Positions 47,157 through 58,580 of a DNA stretch of 64,000 bases are shown piece after piece. Both the position numbers and the translations under genes were made by a program. Positions within the stretch are counted from its first letter, which is position 1. Every line of letters begins with the position of its first letter. This stretch comes from Silene latifolia. Taxonomy: Eukaryota > Streptophyta > Magnoliopsida > Caryophyllales > Caryophyllaceae. The DNA lies in assembly GCF_048544455.1 (NCBI RefSeq), contig NC_133536.1:198155325-198219324 (forward strand), given 5' to 3'. Under the pieces are notes generated by a model. That model had not been told where the DNA came from, did not search any database, and saw only the letters and a program-made list of their open reading frames with translations.

Positions 47157-48620
47157 CTACACCACCTTTGTTCCTCTAAAATTAAAATCCATTCTTAACT
47201 TGTCAAAATCCCAACTTACTGGTCCCAAAGAAGCCAACCATTGTACTCCTAGAACCATCTCACACCCTCCTAGAGGCACAATCATCACATCAGTAAAGAA
47301 TTCCACATCATGCAACTTCCAAGTGAATTTCTTACACATTTTGGTTGTAATGATTTTGTCTCCATTTGCTACACTAACTTCCAATGGGCAAGTATTCACC
47401 AACCTACACCCCAATTTCCTTGCAACTCCTTCATCCAAGAAATTATGTGTACTCCCCGAATCTATTAAAATGTGAACTGAATGGGTTCTCACCTTCCCTG
47501 TCACCCTCATGGTCTGAAAAGAGTTATGTCCAGCCATAACATTTAAAGAAATCAAGGGTTGTTCCTCCACTACTCCTTCAGTGATGTTAGGTTCTATATT
47601 CATTTCACACTCTTCTTCCCTCTCCTCACTTTCTCCCTCAGTGTCCTCACATTCCTCAATGGGAATCACCTGAATCTTATACAACTTCCCTTTACACACA
47701 TGTCCTGCAGTGTATTGTTCATCACAATAAAAGCAAAGGTTCTTTCTCCTTCTTTCTTCCACATCTACAGGCAAGGGGGGTTTGTTTCTGTAGTTAGGTC
47801 TATAAGGGGTCATTTGGGTGTTTTGCTTTTGATAGTTGTGGCCTGCAGGGGTATTTTTAGGGTCATTTTTCTGGTAAGTTTGGCCTGGTCTGTACTGTGT
47901 CTGAAAATTGGTGTAATTAGGTCTGGGTTGAGGTGGTTTATCAAACACGGGTTTGTTAATCTTTGTTGCAGAAATGGTTTCTTCCTGCAACCTAGCATAC
48001 TCTACTGCTTCAGATAATGTTTCAGGTTTAAAAGCTTTAACAAAGGGTTTAACAGCAGGTTTTAAACCTCCAACAAAACTGTCTAAAAAGTACTGATCAG
48101 GTAATAATCTGTTTCTTTGTAACATCAAACCTTTAAGATGTTCAAATGAATCTAGATAATCCTCTAAAGAACCAGTTTGTGACAATTTATTGAACTCTTC
48201 AACCACATTACTATCAATGGCTTCTTTAAATCTGATACACAAATCCATGGCAAAATCATTCCAATCCACATTTGCTCTAATTGACATATAAGATTGAACC
48301 CAAGGTTCAGCCTTTCCAATCACATATAAGGAAGCTAGGTCTGCTTTTTGGTTATTTAGTACTTTACACAAATCAAAATATCTGTTGTATTTCTTAATCC
48401 AATTCCTAGCATTTTTACCATCAAATTGGGGAAATTCAATCTTAGGGTTAAAATTGAAATTTCTAGGGTTTGTATGTATACCTTCACGATTTCCAGGTTC
48501 CTCATTGATTCTATTGTTCATTGCATTATTCTGAAAACCCTGAAGAAGCTGCTCAATCCTCTGATTTTGTTCCCTCATCATACCCATGGAATCCTCAATC
48601 AATTTCATTCGTTCCTCCAT
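47157..48620 (-). CDS. Chromovirus gag and protease region
   Basis: The minus strand starts MEERMKLIEDSMGMMREQNQ, then a coiled coil, the gag core (FNFNPKIEFPQFDGKNARNWIKKYNRYFDLCKV...FKEAIDSNVVEEFNKLSQTGSLEDYLDSFEHLKGLM), a Gln/Pro-rich linker, a zinc knuckle CFYCDEQYTAGHVC, and the aspartic protease (VHILIDSGSTHNFLDEGVA). These make the particle and process it. Confidence 0.92.
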   Translation of the reverse strand: MEERMKLIEDSMGMMREQNQRIEQLLQGFQNNAMNNRINEEPGNREGIHTNPRNFNFNPKIEFPQFDGKNARNWIKKYNRYFDLCKVLNNQKADLASLYVIGKAEPWVQSYMSIRANVDWNDFAMDLCIRFKEAIDSNVVEEFNKLSQTGSLEDYLDSFEHLKGLMLQRNRLLPDQYFLDSFVGGLKPAVKPFVKAFKPETLSEAVEYARLQEETISATKINKPVFDKPPQPRPNYTNFQTQYRPGQTYQKNDPKNTPAGHNYQKQNTQMTPYRPNYRNKPPLPVDVEERRRKNLCFYCDEQYTAGHVCKGKLYKIQVIPIEECEDTEGESEEREEECEMNIEPNITEGVVEEQPLISLNVMAGHNSFQTMRVTGKVRTHSVHILIDSGSTHNFLDEGVARKLGCRLVNTCPLEVSVANGDKIITTKMCKKFTWKLHDVEFFTDVMIVPLGGCEMVLGVQWLASLGPVSWDFDKLRMDFNFRGTKVV

Positions 48621-50085
48621 TTGTGCTCGCAGTTGGACAATTGTTAATTTTGCCAGCTTTAATCTTGTTCTTTAATGGCGGATGAACTCAAATCTTCACT
48701 CAAATCTTTAATGGTGGAATTAAGAACTTCAAGGTATAACAATGGCGGAAGTAAAACAGAAGACAGGATGAACTGTCTCTGATACCAACTGTAATAATCT
48801 CAGGGAATTAATTCCGGAAGAATGTCACAAATCGGCAATTCAACACAGGAGCTTCGAAGTAATGGAGAACAAAGCTCGGATGAAGAATTAATGGAGTTTT
48901 ATTATCAATGAAAGATTACAAATGTCAATTGCTTACAAATGTAAACTATTCAATGAATGTAGAATTACAGAAAATTGTAAGAGAAGATGAATTGTTTTGT
49001 TGTAACAGAATTATGATGAATGAATGTAACTAATTATTCCAGCTAATTATTTATAGTGATTAACTACTTTGACTTTGCTTTAACCGACTTTGACTTCCTC
49101 TTAACAAACTTTTGATGACGTGGCTCATTTCTTCCCGCCAAATTGGTTGAGTTGTTACATAATTCATTATTAGATCTCCATTTTCTTGACTAAATGTAGT
49201 GAAGAAGTCTATGAATTACTGCAGTTTCATTGTTTGGTTGTCAAATTACCTACAAATCCAATTTAAGTCAACTTGTAGTGTAGCTGGTGTTGTAGGCAAT
49301 TTTTTTCCAGCTCCCCAATTTCACTTGCAACTTTTAGTTTTACTTTAATTGAAAATTTTAAACCCTAACTAAAGAGAAAATTGATTATATTAACTTAATT
49401 CACCAAAAATTACTGCAATTTGATTATAAAACAAAGTACATGAGAATTAAAATCCATAATTAAATAATTTGATTAGGTTCTAGGAGAAAGAGAATTGAGA
49501 AAATTATAGTTATTTGGTTGAGGGAAAGGGAAAGGGCAGTGTGTGGAAAACTTATGAAAAAATGTATGCAAAAGAGTAAAAGTCGTATGTGAAAGAGCAA
49601 TGCCGTATTTTAATAGGTACAAAATTTAGGAAATTTTCGCTGCCCCATATTTTAGATCCTGGCTTCGCCCCTGACTATTCGTTTTTAATCTTGAAAAAGT
49701 AGTGATCTCTGATGCCCTGTCACTTTCGTTTGCAGTTGAGATCTAGACTCTATATGAGCAACAAAGCTTATGGTTATGAGTTATTAACTGTAAAAGCTCT
49801 CTTACAAATCTTTTCAAACTTAATAGAAATTTCATGTCAGTGACATTGATGGTTAGCGGGAGAAATTTGTTATACATTTGTGTAGCACTCGATCAATATA
49901 TTAGTGTTTTTTTAAGAAGCAAGCACTACATTTTGTCTTGCAGAACATTTTTTTTGCACTGCATTTGAAGCTCATACGCAAACTCTTTATTATTTGGGAA
50001 TCTTAAATTTAGGAGCGCTAGAAAGCTCATATCCTTTTTTGATATCGCATTGGATTATACTTAAAACAATTGTTGTATAAGAAAA

Positions 50086-50561
50086 GAGTTTTTTGTCAAA
50101 GACTACCTAACATTTACCTTATTTTCATAAATACTACCTAAAGTTTTTAATTTTGCGAGAAACTACTTAAAATTTTTTTACCTTTGTTGAAAACTACCAA
50201 ATTGAAATTAATGAGCAAATTCGACAATTTTTTTTTCAAATTAACTAAAATTCCGACAAATAAGTCAAATGCCAATCGAATTAATCATAATTTTGTCCAA
50301 ATTAGCTACAATCTTGGCCAAACTACTCAAAATTGTAGTAAAAACATTGAAATAAATATGTTAGTAGAGCTAATCAAAACAGTTGGCGGTGGTTAAGTAT
50401 AGTAAATAATGTATGTTCAATGCCAAAAATAATGTTTTCGAGTTAGAATTTTTTCTAATTTGATCGGATTTTTCAATTTGGTAGTGTCCGACAAAAGTCA
50501 AGAAAATGTAGGTAGTTTCTCGCAAAATTAAAAACTTTAGGTAGTTTTTGACAAAAAACTC
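50086..50561. mobile_element. MULE-type MITE with long inverted repeats
   Basis: The left GAGTTTTTTGTCAAAGACTACC through TTTTTAATTTTGCGAGAAACTAC is mirrored over more than 90 bp on the right. 9-bp direct repeats ATAAGAAAA/TTAAGAAAA flank it, the Mutator size. Noncoding. Confidence 0.85.
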
Positions 50562-50871
50562 TTAAGAAAATATTATACAATAATCTTTTCCGAATGATAC
50601 TCAAGCTTTATAATTTAAAAAAGACGGAAATGGGCCTTGGAGCTCCGCGCGCGATAACAACTAGTATATTAAAAGGTATTAGTACAAGAGTATTTATAGC
50701 TATACAATAGGTGTTGTAGGTCAACAAGATACTAGAAAATAGGAGCTAATATAGCAACAATTAAACCTAATATGATAATAAATAACAAGAAGATACAATA
50801 GCTAAGATTATGCATGTATGTAAGTAGGATCATCCACCAATTAAGGAATTGGTTGAGTGATATCTTTGACA

Positions 50872-51660
50872 ATCACTACCTGATTGAATCAAATATACGG
50901 TTCTTATGTCTGTATAAGACGGTGCCTCAAAAATTTCACATTTATCGGGAGAATAATCCATTGGTTTAACAACTTCCAGATTGTAGAATTCCTTAACATT
51001 CCAATATGCAATTGCTCCATCATCATAACAACATATACATGATCATCCATGGCCACAACATCAGATATATCGATACTTGTTTCCTTGATCAATATATCAG
51101 TCCACGATTGGTCTCCTTGCCTAGCAAAGGCTAAGTACTTGTTGAACTGATAAATTATCATAATAACAAACTCGTTTCGACCATCATAAGACACTTCCAG
51201 GATAATGAGCTTTGTCAAGAAGAACGTGAGACACCAATCATTATAGTCATCAAAACATTCAGCGGCAGTTTCACGCAAGTTTAATATGGTTTCCAAAGAT
51301 GGGAAACTAATGTGAGCCTTGGTGATCGGATTAATTAGTTGAATGGTGTGATTACTTTTAGCCACTACAACCCAACCATAAGGCGAACCGCATCACCTTG
51401 CTCCAAACGTGTCTGGGGGGTTCGAGTTGTAACACTTGTTATTGTTAAGATTAAATATCTTTCTCGCACAATTTGGATTATCTTTGGTGTTTTCAGCAAG
51501 CAAAAGCCATGGTAGTGGTGTTGTAGGCCTCCATTGGTGCTTAATTGAGGACGAAGCACAATTCCAGGATCGACAAACCGCAGAAAAATAAATAAAATCT
51601 TCTAAAGAAATCAACTTGAATGCAATGAAAGCAAGGAGGTCGAGAGGCAATGAACACCAG
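50872..51660 (-). pseudogene. F-box/DUF295 pseudogene, 5' part
   Basis: Minus strand: PLDLLAFIAFKLISLEDFIYFSAVCRSWNCASSSIKHQWRPTTPLPWLLLAENTKDNP and onward, nearly identical to the intact gene at 10557, then LINPITKAHISFPSLETILNLRET...FARQGDQSWTDILIKETS. The first few codons are replaced at the junction with duplication copy B (the normal MAANWSS is lost), a stop replaces Cys after FGAR, and a frame change follows DHVYVV. The gene stops at the copia insertion (LIQSGSD), with the remainder at 34536-34935. A recent paralogue of the intact gene. Confidence 0.92.
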
Positions 51661-51720
51661 TAAAATCTTCTGCTGGTAATTTTGAGTTGGAAGTTAGGAA
51701 GTCGTTACCACTTTACCATG

Positions 51721-52080
51721 ACTTAACACTCTCGTCCCTCTATTTGATTTTGTTCGTGTCTTTGACGGTATATCTGCCTTAAATAAGAGTTTGTAATCAG
51801 AAAGAAGCATGATACGGTCTAATTTCCTAACTTTACCATGACTTAACACTCTCGTCCCTCTATTTGATTTTGTTCGTGTCTTTGATGGTATATCTGCCTT
51901 AAATAAGAGTTTGTAATCAGAGAGAAGCATGATACGGTCTAATTTCCTAACTTTACCATGACTTTACACTCTAGTCACTCACTCACTCTATTTGATTTTC
52001 TTCGTGTCTTCAGACGATATATGTATTAAACAAGAGTTTGTAATCGAAAACTAACATAGACACGTTCAAACTTCCTAACT
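51721..52080 (+). repeat. Tandem 120-bp units
   Basis: Two near-identical 120-bp units (51721-51840, 51841-51960), each starting ACTTAACACTCTCGTCCC, followed by a diverged third. Copy A has only one plus the diverged unit. The short frame across them is a by-product of the repeat. Confidence 0.9.
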
Positions 52081-54144
52081 TTATCATGAGTCATGACTTA
52101 TTGACTTTACAGTTTACACTCTATTCACCCTAGTTACTCGATTGTCTAGGTGTCTTCAACGTAGGCTGCCTCTCCCTACCTTATAGGTAAGGGTGGACCT
52201 TGGATTGTGAACGACTATCGGATAGCAGTTTGTTTCACTTAAGATGAACATATTTGTTTTAAGAGTAAACGAGTTAAATATTATCTTATGTAAGTAGATG
52301 AGATCATAAGATAAGAGTTTGTCATTCGCTAGGCAGTTCCGTTTTATTTTCAAAATATTGTGATTTGAAAGAGGCACGAGTAGGGTCTGAACACGATAAT
52401 TTTTCTGATATTTGTGATTCATTGCTGGAGAAGTTATAGGTAGGTCGGCAGATGATCTGCGATCAAATGCCAAACCCCTCGGCTCGGCCCAACCAACTTT
52501 TTGAAGGGCTTGGGCCTTTCATTTTGGTCCAAAAAAATCCAGTATTTTAGGGTCGGGATTTAGGCCGAGTGTTTGGCCCAAATATTGCCTCAGCTCGCCC
52601 ATATTAATTAATGAATGAATATGTTTTCTTGTAAAGATTGTTAATGTAGTGTGAAAATTATAAATAACTTTTTACAAACTCATATATATTTATATTTATT
52701 TATCAACACCTTATTAAAAGTTTCTAAGACCTTCTACTATTCACAAAGTGAATAATATGAATTTTTTTTTTTGTACGGTGTAGGTAGGTGTTGCTTGGGT
52801 TTGTTGCTTGACAAGCTACATTTTGGATGAGCCTTTTTCCTATCAATTTTTGAGCCTTAATTCCTCGGCCTTTTTTTTGTTTGGTGACGAGGGGTTTAAT
52901 CTCCCCGAGCACATGTAATACCCTGCAAACCACGTGTGCCATGTAAAAAAAAGGAAAAAAAAATCTTGCTATATAAAATTTATTTTAATCAAAATAGGGA
53001 CATGTAAATGTAATTTTTCCTATAATATATGGATTTTATTATTCAAAAATATTTTTCTCACTTATTTTAAGTTGACAATTTCTTATTTGACCGTCTTAAC
53101 TTAAGAGAGCTCTTAAACAGTTAAACACTTAAACCCAACTAAAATAGATATGTAAAATAAAAAGATACCGTACGACTTCTTAATATAAAACGGTCTTAAG
53201 AAAATCCATTTTTTTAAATTTTGTGTAAGAACATCTTTTAATAACACGTGACAAAAAGGAGACAAGGTTAATGTAAAGTTTAAAACACTAGTCTTTTTTT
53301 TCGACAACAATATATTAATAGAAACAACCGAAAAAACAAAAATTCAAGTTATTATACATAAAGACCACGTATCTCTACTATTAATTAAAGATCTTATATT
53401 CGTAATAGTATGGTGTAACTGAATTGGTGGGGGCGAGCAAGATTTCACGATGTCATATAAGCCATGATGTCGGATTCCAAAGTGAGCAGTGAGAAAATTT
53501 CCCGCTTGCGCCAGATGTAAAGCGTGAAGCAAAGCGATGGCAGTTGCGTGCAGAGAGGTTGGTGCAAGAAGATAATCGCTTCTACAGAATTGCACATTAA
53601 CAAAAAGCTGAAATTGTGCTTTATTTCCGCGCTTGTGTCTCAAAACCTGAATTTCAATCTTAGTATCGGAAATTTGTTGCCAGCTGCTAGTGTAAGGTCT
53701 CCGTTTTCTCTTCTCTATTCATCAAATATTGAATGTGAGTCGTAATAGATGCAGGATTCAGTGCCAGAGTCATTTTATTTTGAGGTGTTGTAGGCCTATT
53801 GTAAATTGCAAATTTGTAACCCGAGGAAGTAGTGTATAACCCATTACTTGTGTAACCATCTCAATCAAAATCTTAAGGTGATGGTTGAGGCCCAACTATT
53901 ACAGTTATCTACCTAGTATAAAAGATGGGTTTTTTCAAGGCCTCTTATTGGTTCCACTATTTCAGGGAATTGAAAAGGTTTATTTTTTTTTTGAAGCCCC
54001 ACGTTCTTCATTGCTATTTAATTAACCTGTGTCTAGACTTCATCTTTCATCAATAAATCAAGCTAAGATTAGATTAATGAACACTATGCTATGCTTTCAT
54101 TTCATAATTAATCCGTCAACCAATTACAAAATGAATATATATTA

Positions 54145-55113
54145 GGAAAAATTGACGGGAATAATCCCACCTTTACTCCGTCTTCCCAAAACAGTCTCAC
54201 CTTTAACTAATCCAGAAATAATCCCACCTTTGTATACAATCTTCTTAAATTGATCATTTTTACTTGTAACCTACTAAACCAGTTAATTTCTCATTCAACA
54301 CTCCTTCACCCCTTTATTTTCTTATCCTCTCATAAATTTTATTGTTTTACCTCTTTTACATGTAATTCTATTATCTTCCCCAAATTATCCAATATCAATG
54401 TAGATTTCATGGCTTAATCTTCAGCATTTTCTAATTGTAAATCCAAAATTGAATCAGAAAGTTGATTTTAGGGCAATAGGTGGCTACAACAAAGGTAACA
54501 TTTAACGAAGGTCCGAATGAGCAAAACCAAGCTTCATCATCTAATATCCAAACTAAACCTAAATAGTATCCTATATTTGGACTTAGAAGAGGAATGTATT
54601 CCCATACCGTTAAGTTGTTTTTGTTTAATCAAGTTAGATTCTTGTATTGGGCAATTTAATTTTGTGGATGTCGAATGTCGATAAAACAATCAAACCATTT
54701 GATATCATCGTGTTTGATTTGATTTTGACAGCTATATACTGATAATGGGAAGTTCGTACGTATGTATGCTAGCTCTCTCTCTCTTTTTTTTTAACAGGTT
54801 ATACCAACATTCGTTGGTACATAAAAATTTGAAGATTTTGGTACACCAAAATATTGGTTCATGACAAATTGTAGAAGGTAGAAGTATAAATGAAGAAAAT
54901 GGGGTTTAAAGAAAGGAGGAGATATGGAAAACAAAAAACAAAAGAAGAATTAAAATGATTAAATGATTAATTACCTACAATAATAGGTCATGTTTTAGTA
55001 AGGATCAATTTGAGAAGACTACATATAAAGGTGGGATTATTTCTGGATTAACTAAAGGTGGGACTGTTTTGGGAAGATGGAGTAAAGGTGGGATTATTCT
55101 TATCAATTCTTCC
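54145..55113. mobile_element. MULE-type foldback element inside the Helitron
   Basis: Inverted repeats of about 100 bp (GGAAAAATTGACGGGAATAA at the left; mirrored TTATTCTTATCAATTCTTCC at the right) share AATAATCCCACCTTTACTCC. The 9-bp duplication TATATATTA at 54136-54144 and 55114-55122 is diagnostic of Mutator-like elements. The interior has no transposase. Confidence 0.9.
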
Positions 55114-55121
55114 TATATATT

Positions 55122-55157
<36 letters not shown>

Positions 55158-56354
55158 TCATTTGTTTAGCAATTAAAATTTATGCCAGCCAAAAAAAAAA
55201 ATTCAATAATGGTATTAAATTTAAATTGCTACTTATGATACAAAATCACTAAAAAAATTATCAGAAATCATAATTTAGAAAAAAATTAATGTCAGCATGA
55301 CTAAAAAATCAAAATCATTATAACCAAATTAAATACATAAATAAACCCGATTGAAATAAATGAAGCTTGGATTGAACTACTTAAATAAATATTTATAAAT
55401 GCTTTCGACAAATCTGAACATTACAAATTCAAAACAAACAAATTCCACGAGTGAAAGGAAACAATTGGTGCGATGATTAGAAGTGGAGTTTCAATCAAAA
55501 ACTATACCTGAAGGCATTGAATAAAAAAAATCATGAAAACAGGGAGATCTACGGTAAAGATAGATTGAACTAGATGGATATGTGAATGTTAGAAAGTCCA
55601 TAAATTGTGCAAATACTCCATTGTTTTGGATAAGTATTTAATAATTAATTTGTGTTTTATAGAACATGAGATTGGATTAAAGGGGTTGTGTATACTGTAT
55701 ATAGGAGGAGTATTATGAGGTTTTCTATATAATGAAGAAGGATACAAATAAGCCAGTGTTTTTTCTTTTGTGTGTTTGGTACAAATAAGAGTAAGTGACG
55801 GCAGCCACTTGGAAGTATGTTCAATAATTTAGGTTTAGTAATTATGATGGGTTGGGCTATGTATATAGTCCATTTTCTCTCCATTTTCTAAGAATAGGAA
55901 GGCAAGTTCTTATCAATGATTTGGATCGTATTTTGACAATGTTTAATGGTTTTAAATTTATGCATAATAATAAAGAAAAAATAAGAGTGAAAGGGAAAAT
56001 TATTTTTTAAAGAAATTGTGAGAGCAAATGGAGAGAAATAAATGGAGATGATCCATTTCTTTTAAATTGCATTACTGTTCACTAATTGTCCATACAAAAT
56101 GTGAGAACTTAATTATATAATTTTAGGTACGAAATATTTGGCACTACTTTCATTCAGGCTATTTGTTTTGCTTTGACTCTGTCACATAGACTTCAAAAAA
56201 AAGAACTATGACAATTATTAAGATGACAAATGGAACAAATTGAATATTGGGAATTCAATTTACCTATCAAATACATCCCTAAAATAAAAAGGCAAACAAA
56301 TAGCTGTGAGGGAGGGAGTATAAAAAAACTAATTTACATCTCACATTTTACTTA

Positions 56355-56615
56355 TACTCCCTCCAATCCAATCCAAATTACCCATTTGACTTTTCACGGT
56401 CTACGAGACGACACTTTGACCACATTTTTCTCCATTTGTGTATTAGTTTTTTGTGTCGAAATTATAATTTTCCGAAACCTCTTTTTACAGCAAACATAAA
56501 TATATAAATTTTATGTATAAATTTTAAAATTTTGACTAAATATAATCGATGTCAATATTGAACAAGGTCGCCTTTAGAAAGTGAATGGGTAGTTTGGATT
56601 GGATCGGAGGAAGTA
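56355..56615. mobile_element. Stowaway-like MITE inside the Helitron
   Basis: CTCCCTCCAATCCAATCCAA is mirrored by TTGGATTGGATCGGAGGAAG, TA on both sides. About 260 bp. Confidence 0.85.
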
Positions 56616-57330
56616 TAATTCTAACATTCAATTTTATTATTTTCAAATCCACAATTCTCAAGAATAAGTACTTCGGCTAATAAGCTAATATCTTTACGTC
56701 TAATTATATTCATATGAATCACCATACGTTAAATATCATAATTCTAAAAGAAATCCGTGCATTTTTTATGCACGGGTATAAAACTAGTTTCTAAAATTTC
56801 AAATACAGGAAGTCATCAGTCGGAAGAACAAGAGGTTCCATAGAACAAATTTGTTGAGCTGTCATGAAAGTAAATAACTAAACACTAGTCTTTGTTATTA
56901 ACTTCAATTTTATTTTAACAAAGTAAATTTTGAATAGGAAATGGTTCTGAAGCTTATTGCGATGGTTGATTGGTTGTGTATCCTCCTAAGTCCTATCTTA
57001 TGTCAACTTTTAACGATGATTAAATGACCACTTTCTTGTAAAATTATACACTTTCTTAACATGACGGGTTAAAGATTTTGTTTAATTACATTAATAAGAT
57101 ATATCGTTCAAAATTTTAACATAATTTTGTTAAAACATCAGTTTATAATACAATCAAATACTTAACAACGTAAAACACAAAAGTACAAATTATTTTATGA
57201 TAAGTAATATTTTGATGAACTAGTACATAGGACCCACCCTATGACGTAAATATTCTCAAATACAAAGTTTTAGTATGGTTACCGTAATTTATTATGGATT
57301 AATTTTTTCAAGGGTGATTCTTTAATCAAA

Positions 57331-57503
57331 GCGTCTTGCTTGTGACGGACTAATTCCGTTACAAGGTGAAAACCTCTCACAAAAAGGGAGAGGGGATAAG
57401 GTGAGGCATCCCCCATGTGTTTTTCTACTCATCTCTCATGGTATTTTGTGAGAGGAAATAGTATCCGTCACAAGCTTGTGACGGATATCGCCGTCTTCAA
57501 TGA
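57331..57503. mobile_element. MITE with GACGG...CCGTCACAAGC ends (copy B)
   Basis: Orthologue of 28261-28432, present before the segmental duplication. The end palindromes are preserved. Confidence 0.75.
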
Positions 57504-57559
57504 GATTTTGTGTTCTTAAATTTCCTAGACAAAGTAAATACAATTAAAAGAATGAAATA

Positions 57560-58388
57560 AAGTGTTGACCATCTCCAACCATAATTTTTTCAACTCCCCA
57601 TCTCACTCTCTCTTATCACTTCTCACTCATTCACCTCATTATTCCTGACCTTTTCAATTTACAACCAAAACACTTCTCCAACAATAATTTACACTTATTC
57701 CTCATCACTCTCTTTCATCATTTATCTCTCTTACTTTAACATACCTCACACATTTTTTACATTAAAATCTATTTTCGTAATTTGTTCGCGTTTTCAACTC
57801 GATAATTAATCGACTTCAGTTTTATTATAGAAAAAAAGGTTAAAACGTTTTTTCTCTTAAAAAAATATTTTCCAAGACAATTTCTAAAACATAAAAATTT
57901 AAAAATTTAAAACGTTTATTAAACGAATCTTAAACGTCCATTAGAAAAACGATATCTAATTGAGTAAAGAAAATCATAGAAAGAAAAAAAGGAAAAGTAT
58001 GTCAATATATATCAAATATTATTACCTATTTGTAGAGAAAAAATAGGAATTATGGTATAGTTATTTTTTTGAAAAAAAAACAATTACATATTAATTTTTG
58101 GTGAAAATAAGAAATAAGTTAAAAATTTGGAAAAAGAAACAAATATATATTCTCTCTCCCCTGTAACTTTGCTTTACTCTCTCTTTCTTGTTGCCTATTT
58201 CCACCCACTCACAAAGTCATTATTTTATTGACCTTACGTTGTGCGTTGTGTTCCTTGATTTCTCGCTGAGCGAAGCATTCCGCTAAAAGTTGAGGATAGT
58301 TCCTCATAATTGGAGAAGCATGCACAGCCTTACTTTGCTCTTCCTCAACTTTTCCATAGAGTAATCCTCGTGGTTGAGGATGCTCTAA
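57560..58388. mobile_element. PIF/Harbinger-like MITE, only in copy B
   Basis: Copy A reads GTGTTAAGGCC uninterrupted; copy B has about 830 bp between GTGTT and AAGGCC. Ends GACCATCTCCAACCA and GTGGTTGAGGATGCTC are inverted relatives, and the 3-bp target TTA/TAA fits PIF/Harbinger. Noncoding, AT-rich interior. Confidence 0.65.
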
Positions 58389-58580
58389 GGCCTGACTCGT
58401 GAGGAGTTGTTTCAGACTAGATTAAAAAAGTAGTCTTGGAAACATCTAGATTGCATATGGTCCAAAGTGTTCCATTTGTTTTTGTTTTTTTTTTTGGTCG
58501 AATCAAAGTGTTCCATTTGGGCTAATCTACAAGACTATTATCGATGTATTTTTTTCAAGACAAATATCGTTGTATTTTAT

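Larger units (their letters stand above)
43802..49159 (-). mobile_element. Ty3/gypsy chromovirus (probably Reina- or Galadriel-like)
   Basis: Two 370-bp LTRs (43802-44171, 48790-49159) differ at one visible base. The target duplication TAATT is at 43797-43801 and 49160-49164. The primer-binding site reads TGGTATCAGAGAC (initiator-Met type) next to the right LTR, and a polypurine tract GAAAGGAGGATGGAT lies next to the left LTR, both on the minus strand. A C-terminal chromodomain after integrase places it among chromoviruses; the small size suggests Reina or Galadriel. About 0.3% LTR divergence implies roughly 0.1-0.2 million years. It looks nearly whole with only a few breaks. Confidence 0.95.
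42649..49673. mobile_element. Non-autonomous hAT element, split by a chromovirus
   Basis: The terminal inverted repeats CAGGGGCGAAGCTAG and CTGGCTTCGCCCCTG are flanked by the 8-bp duplication ACTATTCG (42641-42648; 49674-49681), both diagnostic of hAT. Subtracting the nested retrotransposon leaves about 1.66 kb without transposase coding. Subterminal sequences (CATACGCATTTTACTCTTTT on the left, its inverse near 49560-49600) add partial foldback structure. Confidence 0.9.
37553..50664 (+). mobile_element. Large Helitron (13.1 kb with nested insertions)
   Basis: The copia LTR reads TTTGATA then TATATTAAAAGG when intact (34.96 kb). In the other LTR these halves are separated by sequence starting TCTAAGACCC and ending AACAACTAG, between A and T and with no target duplication: exactly the Helitron signature. 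The 3' end has a GC-rich GGAGCTCCGCGCGCG stem region. No Rep/helicase coding is seen, so it is non-autonomous. About 7.7 kb remains without the chromovirus. It carries gene-like pieces at 37.6-42.1 kb, a solo LTR, Stowaway MITEs, a hAT element and a MULE. Confidence 0.78.
34934..50871 (-). mobile_element. Ty1/copia element inside the F-box pseudogene, itself split by a Helitron
   Basis: The 3' LTR is at 34934-35173, and the 5' LTR is in two pieces, 37523-37552 and 50665-50871. The target duplication ATCAC flanks it (34929-34933; 50872-50876). Between the LTRs the minus strand carries copia pieces. Removing the later insertion leaves about 2.8 kb, so the element is broken and much shorter than a complete copia, with several breaks. 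LTR pieces differ at about 4 of 208 positions (about 2%), roughly 0.7-1.4 million years at 7e-9 to 1.3e-8 per site per year. Confidence 0.9.
53908..56787 (+). mobile_element. Helitron inside the LINE
   Basis: The 3' end is clear: hairpin CCGTGCAT...ATGCACGG (56755-56775), then GTATAAAACTAG and T. The 5' end is probably TCTACCTAGTATAAAAG at 53908, after A. The insertion relative to copy A begins earlier, at about 53855 with ACCATCTCAATC, so an extra 50-bp piece or an alternative TC start is possible. No Rep/helicase. It contains a MULE and a Stowaway MITE plus a 30-nt A run at 55126. Confidence 0.7.
53283..56893 (-). mobile_element. LINE fragment in copy B, interrupted by a Helitron-bearing insert
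   Basis: Same insertion as at 26883, with AAACACTAGTCTTT at 53283-53296 and 56880-56893. It retains the C-terminal coding part (RHKRGNKAQFQLFVN, HLAQAGNFLTAHFGI). A foreign 84-bp piece sits near 53660-53743, about 330 bp are missing after ATTCAGTG, and a 2.9-kb insert lies at about 53855-56797. Confidence 0.85.
51669..58475 (+). repeat. Segmental duplication, copy B
   Basis: Same content and order as 25418-28577, in the same orientation 26 kb away. It begins right at the truncated start of the F-box pseudogene. Four insertions absent from copy A enlarge it; a LINE segment of about 330 bp present in A is missing. Confidence 0.88.

Noticed and set aside
51694-51930. 78-aa minus-strand frame with an internal perfect repeat
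   Set aside because: It is simply the 120-bp tandem repeat read in a frame that happens to be open.
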